This document shows, piece after piece, positions 1-6,396 of a stretch of 6,782 nt of DNA. The notes below the pieces were generated by a model. The model saw only the letters and a list, made by a program, of their open reading frames with translations, was not told where the DNA came from and searched no databases. Within the stretch, counting starts at the first letter, position 1. The number at the start of each line of letters is the position of its first letter. This stretch comes from Methylococcaceae bacterium (lineage in GTDB: Bacteria > Pseudomonadota > Gammaproteobacteria > Methylococcales > Methylomonadaceae). Location of the stretch: NCBI GenBank assembly GCA_947505055.1, contig CANNLO010000262.1:1-6782 (forward strand), given 5' to 3'. The translations under genes were made by a program, and so were the position numbers.

Positions 1-29
1 CGTGGGTTCAAGTCCCACTCTCACCACCA
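1..29 (+). tRNA. 3' end of a tRNA gene (partial, isoacceptor unknown)
   Basis: Bases 2-6 (GTGGG) and 14-18 (CCCAC) form a perfect five-pair T stem around the seven-base loop TTCAAGT. They are followed by a seven-base acceptor strand (TCTCACC, 19-25), discriminator A (26) and an encoded CCA (27-29). The 5' half, with the anticodon, lies outside the window. The implied 5' acceptor strand is GGTGAGA or a wobble variant. With A73, tyrosine or leucine type tRNAs are possible, but this is a guess. tRNA 3' ends are common integration sites, which matters because a defence operon follows. Confidence 0.88.
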
Positions 30-35
30 CTACTG

Positions 36-69
36 ACGCCCCTTTCGAGAGATTGGGGCGTTTTCTTTT
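36..69 (+). terminator. Intrinsic terminator of the tRNA transcript
   Basis: ACGCCCC (36-42) pairs with GGGGCGT (55-61). Above a 2x2 internal mismatch, TC/GA pairs close a GAGA tetraloop (47-50) of the GNRA type. The stem runs straight into TTTTCTTTT (61-69). This is a textbook rho-independent terminator a few bases after the CCA end, so it should end the tRNA transcript and isolate it from the downstream operon. Confidence 0.85.
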
Positions 70-129
70 GTACGATTTTATCGATTAGTAGCCACCTAGT
101 AGCCAGCAAGCACATTATAACGCTAGTTT

Positions 130-237
130 TTAGGCGTTTGCTATAGCTTTATGTAGGCAATTTCGCAATTCGAGCAAAGGAGACATTCGCCAATTCTTGG
201 CCGCCGGCAACTTCGGGCCAAAAGCAGAAGTAACCTT
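130..237 (-). repeat. Degenerate dispersed intergenic repeat remnant
   Basis: This stretch is more GC-rich than the neighbouring operon DNA and has no start codon, ribosome site or codon bias of a real gene. On the minus strand one frame is open and would read TSAFGPKL near its start. That resembles a family of spurious 'SAFGSKAD'-like open frames I recall from a dispersed intergenic repeat in gammaproteobacteria; the recollection is from memory and unverified. Bases 199-219 can fold into a small bulged hairpin (TGGC/GCCA, then CCG/CGG). A related segment occurs in opposite orientation at 6473-6495 on the far side of the operon. The rest of 70-243 shows nothing further that I can support. Confidence 0.35.
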
Positions 238-243
238 TCGAAA

Positions 244-272
244 TTGACTTACTAAATGCAAACTTTTATAGA
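244..272 (+). promoter_or_regulatory. Candidate sigma70 promoter of the R-M operon (P1)
   Basis: TTGACT (244-249, five of six bases of the -35 consensus) and TATAGA (267-272, four of six of the -10 consensus) are separated by an optimal 17 bases. The predicted transcription start is near 279. This would give an untranslated leader of about 110 bases before the preferred start at 391, containing the dyad at 337-353. It is the best-spaced promoter upstream of the operon. Confidence 0.5.
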
Positions 273-305
273 TCTACCTTTGCCTTAAAATAGGGTGAAA
301 TGATT

Positions 306-311
306 TATAAT
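306..311 (+). promoter_or_regulatory. Perfect -10 hexamer TATAAT, possible second promoter (P2)
   Basis: TATAAT is an exact -10 consensus. The best -35 candidate, TTGCCT at 280-285, is 20 bases upstream, longer than the usual 16-18, so this promoter would be weak or need an activator. It would start transcription near 318, only about ten bases before the alternative start codon at 328. That is one reason to prefer the start at 391. Confidence 0.35.
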
Positions 312-336
312 ATTCTAGCTAGTTTGAATGACTAGA

Positions 337-353
337 GTACTTTATGAAAGTAC
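337..353. promoter_or_regulatory. Perfect inverted repeat GTACTTT-ATG-AAAGTAC, candidate operator
   Basis: Seven bases are repeated exactly in inverted orientation around a three-base centre. The dyad lies downstream of both candidate promoters and upstream of the preferred start of the first methyltransferase. That is a suitable place for an operator, or for a leader stem-loop. Some C5 methyltransferases repress their own promoters, so autoregulation is possible. No dedicated controller protein gene is visible in the window. Confidence 0.4.
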
Positions 354-375
354 ATATAACTCATCAATTATAAAC

Positions 376-380
376 AGGAA
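376..380 (+). promoter_or_regulatory. Ribosome binding site deciding the ATG at 391
   Basis: AGGAA stands ten bases before the ATG at 391. The earlier in-frame ATG at 328 has no purine-rich element at a suitable distance. This favours a protein beginning MRKKIR rather than MTRVLY. Confidence 0.5.
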
Positions 381-390
381 CAACCTCATA

Positions 391-1692
391 ATGAGGAAGA
401 AAATTAGAACACTTTATGAGCTTGTTTCAACTTGTTATGAGTATATTTCACCTAATATAATTAATGAGCAATTCCAGCGAATAAGCAATAGCGCTAAACC
501 AAAAACACCCTTCTCGACACCACAAATTCTTGGAAAGAATACTCATGGTATTGAGTTTTCTGATCTTTTCTGTGGGGCGGGTGGCTTGTCGTTAGGCTTT
601 GAAATGGAAGGGGCTGTTTGCAAGCTGGCAATTGATCATGACGAATCAGCTATTGAAACTTATGCTGTAAATAGGTCAGAGGACAGCACCGTCTTATGTC
701 AATCAATTCTAGATTTTCTAAATGATGATACTAAAGTAATTCCTCAGACGCCTTTACTTATTGGAGGTCCTCCTTGCCAAGGGTTTAGTCTTGCCAATCA
801 GCAACAAAAAGAAAACGATCCACGCAATCTTTTATATGCAGCATTTCTTGAGTACGCGTCAAGATCCAATGCCAAGGTCCTCGTAATGGAGAATGTTCCT
901 GGAATACTTAAAAATTGGACTGATATAGAATCAGATTTAACTAGTAGAGGTTATTCGTCTCATATTTTTGATATGGAAGCATCGAATTTCGGAGTACCAC
1001 AAAAGCGTCATAGAGTTTTTATTGTTGGCGTCAGTAAGGCGCACATTAAATGCACAGATAAATTTTTTGATGATATTCATAAAAATCTTCAGAATCAGAA
1101 AAATACATCTAAAACCTTTAACATTGCAGATGCTCTATTTGGTTTACCAAGTGTCAAAGCAAAAAATATTAAGAATGCAACTTATCTAGAAAATGAAGAC
1201 TTCGGATTTACAATAGCACCACCAATTCATGCAAAGAATTCCTACACAAAGGCAATCAATGCTGAGTTTCCAGATGGTTTTCTTTTTAATCACCGCACAA
1301 AATATAATAATCCACGAGATATTGAGCTGTTTGCCTCGCTTTCTCAAGGCGAAGATACTACCTGTGAAAAATTTGCAGCATTAGACCCATATAAGCACCG
1401 CAACCATATTTTTAAAGATAAATTTTATCGGCTTAGTGAAAATTTATTATCTAAGACAATTACCGCGCACATGTATTATGATTGCCATATGTATATTCAC
1501 CCACATGAAAATAGAGGCCTTACGCCGAGAGAGGCTGCACGCATTCAAGGCTTTCCTGATCAGTACCTGTTTTTAGGTAAACCTAATGAGTGGTATCGTC
1601 AAATTGGTAATGCGGTTTCGCCAATTGTAGGGAAATGTCTAGCTAGAGCAATTCTGCCGGCTATGCATAAACACTTGGGAATAGATACTTGA
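391..1692 (+). CDS. DNA (cytosine-5-)-methyltransferase, LlaJI M1-like
   Basis: The product (433 residues from ATG 391) transfers a methyl group from S-adenosylmethionine to carbon 5 of cytosine in its target, protecting host DNA from the partner nuclease. Conserved C5 motifs appear in order: DLFCGAGG (58-65, AdoMet binding, motif I), GGPPCQGFS (125-133, motif IV, catalytic Cys129), ENV (167-169, motif VI), QKRHR (204-208, motif VIII), LTPREAARIQGFPD (377-390, motif IX) and QIGNAVSP (404-411, motif X). The variable stretch of roughly 215-370 should hold the target recognition domain. About 50 residues precede motif I, longer than in the minimal enzymes. I recognise no helix-turn-helix there with confidence. 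An upstream in-frame ATG at 328 would add 21 residues but lacks a ribosome site. All catalytic motifs are intact. It overlaps the next gene by four bases. Confidence 0.93.
   Translation: MRKKIRTLYELVSTCYEYISPNIINEQFQRISNSAKPKTPFSTPQILGKNTHGIEFSDLFCGAGGLSLGFEMEGAVCKLAIDHDESAIETYAVNRSEDSTVLCQSILDFLNDDTKVIPQTPLLIGGPPCQGFSLANQQQKENDPRNLLYAAFLEYASRSNAKVLVMENVPGILKNWTDIESDLTSRGYSSHIFDMEASNFGVPQKRHRVFIVGVSKAHIKCTDKFFDDIHKNLQNQKNTSKTFNIADALFGLPSVKAKNIKNATYLENEDFGFTIAPPIHAKNSYTKAINAEFPDGFLFNHRTKYNNPRDIELFASLSQGEDTTCEKFAALDPYKHRNHIFKDKFYRLSENLLSKTITAHMYYDCHMYIHPHENRGLTPREAARIQGFPDQYLFLGKPNEWYRQIGNAVSPIVGKCLARAILPAMHKHLGIDT
1677..1680 (+). promoter_or_regulatory. Ribosome binding site for the TTG start at 1689
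   Basis: GGGA lies eight bases before the TTG at 1689, inside the end of the upstream gene. It supports the unusual start, which forms a TTGA stop/start overlap with the upstream TGA (1690-1692). Confidence 0.5.
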
Positions 1693-2699
1693 GATTTGTT
1701 GATTTATTTTCTGGGATTGGGGGCTTCCATCTCGCCGCCAATCATGTATTTGGTGATTCAGCAGAATTTGTAGGCTATTCAGAAATAGATCCTGTTTGCA
1801 AATCAATTTATAAGAAAGCATTTGATATAAACAATATTCATTTAGGTGGTGATATTCGTACCCTTATTTCAAGGCAATCTGATGAATGGTCTTTACCCCA
1901 ATTTGATGTTTGTCTAGCCGGCTTTCCATGCCAACCTTTTTCGAATGTTGGTAAGCGCCAAGGATTGTTCGACGAGCGTAGTTGGGTTTTTTTTGACCTC
2001 GTCAGAGTTCTCAAATATTACAAACCTAAATACTTCGTTTTTGAGAATGTAGAAAAAATAAAAACTATAAACGGCGGAGAGTTATTGGCGAGTTTTATAA
2101 AGCATCTAGAAGATGCTGGATATGTTGTAGATACGTTTAGTCTGTCAGCAAAAGATTACGGATTGCCTCAACAAAGAAAACGGCTTTTTCTAGCAGGGAG
2201 AATTAAAACAAAAGGTAAAAATCAAAAATCATTACCTATACCAAAAACAAAGTTATTAGAAGACTCTAAATACCCTTCTGCTTGGCATTTATTAGAGAGG
2301 GCTATGCCAGCAAAACATGTGGTTCCAGTTGGTAGCAGAAAGACCATTTTTACAAAAAATGAGAAATGGATGGGTGACCTCGAAATAGATCGCCATATTG
2401 CTCGTCCTGTTTGTGCAACTATGGGTAAATGGCATCGTGCAAATCAGGATAATTATTATACTGAATACTTCATTAAATCACCTGTAGCTGAAAAACATCC
2501 TAATTTTGATTATCGCCTAGACTCTGTAAGAAGAATTACACCCTTAGAAGCTTTACGTTTACAAGGGTTCCCAGATATTTTCTCTTCTTACATAGATGCG
2601 CTTTCGATTAGCCCTACCCCAGCATACAAAGCTATTGGTAACGCTGTTCCAGTTGACATGGCTGCGGCTGTTTTAAAAAACTTACTTGAGAACACATAA
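1689..2699 (+). CDS. DNA (cytosine-5-)-methyltransferase, LlaJI M2-like
   Basis: This is a second, compact C5-cytosine methyltransferase (336 residues) that probably modifies the other strand of the same asymmetric target. Motif I (DLFSGIGGF, 5-13) begins almost at the N-terminus, as is usual for minimal enzymes. It is followed by GFPCQPFS (78-85, catalytic Cys81), ENV (119-121), QQRKR (161-165), ITPLEALRLQGFPD (283-296) and AIGNAVPV (315-322). The target recognition region is about 170-275. The start is TTG at 1689, overlapping the previous stop and preceded by GGGA. No in-frame ATG lies before motif I, so the TTG is needed to keep that motif. Outside the motifs it differs clearly from the first methyltransferase, which argues against a recent duplication. 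A run of eight T at 1987-1994 lies between motifs IV and VI. The catalytic residues are intact. Confidence 0.93.
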   Translation: MRFVDLFSGIGGFHLAANHVFGDSAEFVGYSEIDPVCKSIYKKAFDINNIHLGGDIRTLISRQSDEWSLPQFDVCLAGFPCQPFSNVGKRQGLFDERSWVFFDLVRVLKYYKPKYFVFENVEKIKTINGGELLASFIKHLEDAGYVVDTFSLSAKDYGLPQQRKRLFLAGRIKTKGKNQKSLPIPKTKLLEDSKYPSAWHLLERAMPAKHVVPVGSRKTIFTKNEKWMGDLEIDRHIARPVCATMGKWHRANQDNYYTEYFIKSPVAEKHPNFDYRLDSVRRITPLEALRLQGFPDIFSSYIDALSISPTPAYKAIGNAVPVDMAAAVLKNLLENT

Positions 2700-2701
2700 T
2701 T

Positions 2702-4474
2702 ATGAGTATCTTTGATAATCTTTTAAATATCATTAAGACTAAATATCCAGAAGCTGATGATGGTAGTTTTTCATATGACAATGTTAGCTCTGCATTAGTG
2801 ATTCAAATAAAAGGTGGTGATGTTCATAGCTCATTGCGCCCAGGAAGTTCGGCTCACAAAGATCAGATTGATTTAACTTATGGTCCTACTTTACCTGAGG
2901 ACTTTAGCCCAGTAGATGATTTCTTTCCTACCATCCATATCCCTAAAATTTTAGTGCAGGCCCCACATTTGGTTATTAATTGCAGGATTTGGGGAGAATG
3001 TCTTTTACCTAGTACTTTAGGATGGATAGATTCAAAGGTAGATGTAACAAGGCGTGAACTTAATAGTGGCGTTAATCCAGCATTACAGCTTAGAGGTGTA
3101 GACTCATTAAGGAAGAATATACTTGAAAATGACTGGCTAATATTTTTGCATCAACAAAAAGAGTCCGTCTATGAAGCTTTTTCGCTTAAACAGGGTGATT
3201 GGTCTGGAAAGGTAAAAGAAGTACTTCATAAAAGTTCAACAACTTTACGACCAGTCTATTTTAACTATACTAGCCTCATTGCAACTACGCCAAAAAATAA
3301 TATTCCAAAACCCTTTATTTTGCTTGCTGGTATTTCTGGAACAGGAAAAACAAGGTTTGTAAGAGAGCAAGCCGAGTTCCATACAAGTGATCAATCCAAT
3401 TTTTGTTTGATTCCGGTTCGACCAGATTGGCATGAGCCATCTGACTTGTTAGGTTATATTTCTAGAATAAGTCCCGATGGGCCTCAATATGTAGTTACGA
3501 GGTTGTTGCAATTTGTAGTGGCCGCACTAAAGGTCACTGTTGAAACCGCATCGTCTGCGGAATTGATTTATAAGTCAGCCGAATTAAGCCCCCCTTATTG
3601 GTTGTGCTTGGATGAAATGAACTTAGCTCCAGTTGAGCAGTATTTTGCTGATTATCTTTCCGTTGTCGAAAGTCGAAAATGGGATAATGGCAAATATACT
3701 TGCTTGCCATTGTTGCCGGCTATCAGTCACTTAAATTTGAACGATTATGGCAATAATAAACTTCGACAAGATTTGAAGTTACAAGAGGCGTCAGATGATG
3801 ATTTATGGGATTATTTGTACAACAATGGGATTCCATTACCTCACAACTTAATAGTAGCGGGAACCGTTAATATGGATGAAACTACTCATGGTTTTTCTAG
3901 AAAGGTGATTGATCGAGCCTTTACCATTGATTTCGGTGAGTTTTATCCCACTCAATTCAGTGAGTACTTTGCACCTAAAATACAAAATCTGCCACTAAGT
4001 TTCCCTACTCTTAGTTACGTGACATTAAAAGATCTTTCTAAAGTTATAGTTGATTCTGATGGTAATAAAAGCATTCAGTTCTTAGAAGGGGTAAACAAAG
4101 TTCTTGAAGCTACTCAGTTTGAATTAGCCTATCGTGCTTTGAATGAGCTTCTTTTAGCGGTTGTTTGTTTTAACCCTATTGATGATATTTCATTAAGCGC
4201 AGTATGGGACGACTTTATTATGACTAAGGTTCTGCCCAGAATTGATGGAGATATTGATAAGTTAAGAAAAAATGACGGAACAGAACTTCTTCTAGGATTA
4301 GAGCAAACATTATCTAATTTATTTACAAATATCTGGAATGGTGAAATTCGACCAGATTTATTGCGAAAAAATGCGGATAGTAGTGAGTTAAAGATTGAGT
4401 GTCGTTCAAAAAGAAAATTGCTCTGGATGCAAAACCGATTGCGAGAGAGTGGTTTCACTACATTTTGGCCTTAG
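2702..4474 (+). CDS. McrB-like AAA+ NTPase, LlaJI R1-like restriction subunit
   Basis: The 590-residue protein should recognise the unmodified site and use nucleotide hydrolysis to drive the nuclease encoded next. The N-terminal 1-195 or so lacks recognisable motifs; in the LlaJI R1 relative from H. pylori this part is a site-specific DNA-binding domain, so a similar role is inferred. The AAA+ core follows: Walker A GISGTGKT (210-217, Lys216), Walker B LCLDEMNLA (301-309, Asp304 and Glu305), then the McrB-type block AGTVNMDETTHGFSRKVIDRA region (386-406; Asn390 as sensor, Arg400-region and Arg405 as possible finger residues). E. coli McrB has MNTADRS at the equivalent place, so whether GTP or ATP is preferred is open. 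The C-terminal part (about 430-590) is probably the helical lid and partner interface. The ATG lies two bases after the previous stop, with only a weak GAG ribosome site 11 bases ahead, suggesting translational coupling. Confidence 0.88.
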   Translation: MSIFDNLLNIIKTKYPEADDGSFSYDNVSSALVIQIKGGDVHSSLRPGSSAHKDQIDLTYGPTLPEDFSPVDDFFPTIHIPKILVQAPHLVINCRIWGECLLPSTLGWIDSKVDVTRRELNSGVNPALQLRGVDSLRKNILENDWLIFLHQQKESVYEAFSLKQGDWSGKVKEVLHKSSTTLRPVYFNYTSLIATTPKNNIPKPFILLAGISGTGKTRFVREQAEFHTSDQSNFCLIPVRPDWHEPSDLLGYISRISPDGPQYVVTRLLQFVVAALKVTVETASSAELIYKSAELSPPYWLCLDEMNLAPVEQYFADYLSVVESRKWDNGKYTCLPLLPAISHLNLNDYGNNKLRQDLKLQEASDDDLWDYLYNNGIPLPHNLIVAGTVNMDETTHGFSRKVIDRAFTIDFGEFYPTQFSEYFAPKIQNLPLSFPTLSYVTLKDLSKVIVDSDGNKSIQFLEGVNKVLEATQFELAYRALNELLLAVVCFNPIDDISLSAVWDDFIMTKVLPRIDGDIDKLRKNDGTELLLGLEQTLSNLFTNIWNGEIRPDLLRKNADSSELKIECRSKRKLLWMQNRLRESGFTTFWP

Positions 4475-4483
4475 GCATTTTAG

Positions 4484-4501
4484 TATGAATTTCAATTCAT
4501 A
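4484..4501. promoter_or_regulatory. Perfect inverted repeat before the nuclease gene
   Basis: TATGAATT-TC-AATTCATA is an exact eight-base dyad with a two-base centre. It fills much of the 41-base gap between the NTPase and nuclease genes and ends three bases before the AGGAG ribosome site. As RNA it could form a small stem-loop that tunes translation or message stability; as DNA it could bind a dimeric regulator. It has no T-run, so it is not a terminator. Confidence 0.4.
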
Positions 4502-4503
4502 TG

Positions 4504-4509
4504 TAGGAG
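4504..4509 (+). promoter_or_regulatory. Strong ribosome binding site of the nuclease gene
   Basis: TAGGAG ends six bases before the ATG at 4516. It is the closest match to the consensus in the operon, so the nuclease gene need not rely on translational coupling as its neighbours seem to do. Confidence 0.65.
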
Positions 4510-4515
4510 CTCCAA

Positions 4516-6396
4516 ATGCCGATTGTACTTAGACTTGAATCAATAAATTTTTCATTGTCTGTCTGGACAAAAGATATTAATCATCCACAAGCAGTGCTTA
4601 AGAAAACAATAGCGTCTCGCGGTTTAGATGAGCAAGCTACTTTTTTGAAATTCAATCCACCGTTAGCATTAGAAACTATTACCCCAATTTCGACTCAAGG
4701 TGATTTAGCTCTTCCAATCAGCCAATACAGCCTACCTTCGCCAATATTTTTCGAAAATAAACTTTATGAGTTTGATTTTGAGTTTAAATCTACGCTCAGT
4801 GAGCCTCCAGCAGTTCTCCACCGATTAAGTAAGATTCAAGATAGCTTTCATTACACAGGAAGATCAGTAAGAGGTAGTCTAAATTTTGGCAATGACATTG
4901 GTTGGTTTCGTTTAGGATTGCGTTTTAATGAGGGCTTAACTCAAACAACTCAATATATATCATTTCAAGTTCTGCCAACCAAGATGGCAATGGAAAATGA
5001 TTTAGCGGAAATTCATAAAGTTATTGATAAAGAATATCCACTGTGGAGATTTTCTTTTGTTCAAAAAACGGAACAAGAGTTGGCTAACTCTTCTAAGCCT
5101 CATGAACAGTTTGAGTTGCTCTGGTTAGCTCACTTTTCTGCTTTACGCTCTCAATTAGAGACGGGGGCAAAATATATTTGCTCCTTTCCACATGCCAGAC
5201 TTCTTTCATATGAACGCAATCTCAAAGCCGATAGAATTCGTGGGCGTATTTCAAATGGTCTGGAAGAGAGAGTTTTTGAAGATTTAAAACAAGGGGCAAT
5301 CGAAAAATTATATCGCATTAAAAAGCAACGCTTATCAGTAGATACTCCAGAAAACAGATTTATTAAAATGGTACTCATAAAATGCACGAAAGTAATCTCC
5401 CTCTTTATTGAACGGGCACGTCAAAGTGAAAAGATTCCTGACAAAGGAAGATTATCACCCTCATTCTTTGAAGAACTTGAGGGCTGGTCAAAGCCTTTAG
5501 ATCACTTATTAAAAAGACCTTTTTTTTCTGAAATTGGAGATTTTGAAGGACTTACTCGAGAATCCTTAGTTCTTCAGCAGCGAACAGGCTATGCTAAGGT
5601 TTATCATATTTGGCAAGAACTTAAACAGTATCTTGATATTTTTGGTAACAATGCCTCAATTTCGATGAAATCGGTAGCGGATCTCTATGAAATTTGGTGC
5701 TTGTTAGAAATTAAAAATATTTTAGAGGAGTTAGGGTTTGAAGTGATCTCAAGTGCTAAATCTGAACTTCTAGATAATGGCGTTGAAAAGGTAATGACTT
5801 CCGGACTTACTGCAGCTTTTCATTTAAAAAGGGAAGATGGCATATCTATTCGTTTGGCTCATGAGCCGTTATTCAAAATCGCTGATGTTGTTAAATTGGG
5901 AAAAATTTATTCTTATACAACTGTACAGAAGCCAGACATTCTTTTGGAGGCAACATTCCCAAATAGCGAGACAATTCATTGGATTTTTGATGCAAAGTAT
6001 CGTATATCGGGGGAGGAAGATGGGGATGATTTAATCCCAGATGACGCCATTAATCAGATGCATAGATATCGCGACTCGATACTTTATATTAACAAAATAG
6101 ATTCTATTCACACTGAGAAATGCAGGCCCATCATTGGCGCCTATGTGCTCTATCCAGGTTGGTTTAATGAAGCGGAAGAAATTAACCCATATTCAAAAAT
6201 GATTGAAACAGTAGGTATTGGAGGATTTCCTTTTTTACCATGTCAACCAAATAGCTGGTTAAAAAAGTTTTTGGTTGAGAATTTAGGAGTGAGCTCATCA
6301 AATAGTTCTCACCTTTTACCTTCGCCGGATTTCTATTTTGAAAAAGACCCATTAAAAATCCCTCCCAAAGGAACTAAATTAACCCGAATTAAGTAG
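4516..6396 (+). CDS. McrC-like PD-(D/E)XK nuclease, LlaJI R2-like (DUF2357/DUF524 type)
   Basis: The 626-residue protein is the probable DNA-cleaving subunit, working with the McrB-like NTPase. The N-terminal part (about 1-270) resembles the DUF2357 module, largely beta-rich, with no membrane or signal segment. The block VDTPENRFIKMVL (275-287) is typical of this family, and YEIWCLLEI (391-399) is a second conserved segment. The C-terminal nuclease core shows PD (473-474) and Glu478, then the strand IFDAKY with Asp492 and Lys494 as the D-x-K pair. The downstream helix INQMHRYRD (512-520) is typical of the fold. These are the PD-(D/E)XK catalytic positions and all appear intact. A run of eight T (5520-5527) lies in the middle. 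The ATG follows a strong AGGAG site. No obvious intrinsic terminator follows the stop codon. Confidence 0.87.
   Translation: MPIVLRLESINFSLSVWTKDINHPQAVLKKTIASRGLDEQATFLKFNPPLALETITPISTQGDLALPISQYSLPSPIFFENKLYEFDFEFKSTLSEPPAVLHRLSKIQDSFHYTGRSVRGSLNFGNDIGWFRLGLRFNEGLTQTTQYISFQVLPTKMAMENDLAEIHKVIDKEYPLWRFSFVQKTEQELANSSKPHEQFELLWLAHFSALRSQLETGAKYICSFPHARLLSYERNLKADRIRGRISNGLEERVFEDLKQGAIEKLYRIKKQRLSVDTPENRFIKMVLIKCTKVISLFIERARQSEKIPDKGRLSPSFFEELEGWSKPLDHLLKRPFFSEIGDFEGLTRESLVLQQRTGYAKVYHIWQELKQYLDIFGNNASISMKSVADLYEIWCLLEIKNILEELGFEVISSAKSELLDNGVEKVMTSGLTAAFHLKREDGISIRLAHEPLFKIADVVKLGKIYSYTTVQKPDILLEATFPNSETIHWIFDAKYRISGEEDGDDLIPDDAINQMHRYRDSILYINKIDSIHTEKCRPIIGAYVLYPGWFNEAEEINPYSKMIETVGIGGFPFLPCQPNSWLKKFLVENLGVSSSNSSHLLPSPDFYFEKDPLKIPPKGTKLTRIK

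Larger units (their letters stand above)
391..6396 (+). other. LlaJI-type restriction-modification operon (M1-M2-R1-R2)
   Basis: Four co-directional genes encode two cytosine-C5 DNA methyltransferases, an McrB-like AAA+ NTPase and an McrC/DUF2357-type PD-(D/E)XK nuclease. The first two overlap by four bases and the third starts two bases after the second, so they are probably co-transcribed. The fourth follows after 41 bases. In the characterised LlaJI system of Lactococcus lactis, the same four components modify and restrict a short asymmetric site (GACGC). Two methyltransferases are needed because the two strands differ. The site recognised here is unknown. Confidence 0.82.

Noticed and set aside
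119..138. AACGC...GCGTT repeat as an integron attC-type site
   Set aside because: The paired arms are only five bases and the full R and L box arrangement is missing; no integron integrase is present.
328..390. Earlier in-frame ATG at 328 for the first methyltransferase
   Set aside because: It has no ribosome site and would lie within about ten bases of the transcription start from the TATAAT at 306-311. The ATG at 391 has AGGAA at a usable distance. It remains possible if translation is leaderless-like.
1639..1821. Minus-strand open frames inside the four genes (also 3245-3433, 4129-4458, 5151-5387) and + strand frames 968-1189 and 5837-6034
   Set aside because: All lie inside strongly supported genes in other frames and show no motif, ribosome site or sensible composition.
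4485..4532. Small frame of 15 codons overlapping the nuclease start
   Set aside because: It starts inside the dyad, has no ribosome site of its own and no recognisable content; most likely chance.
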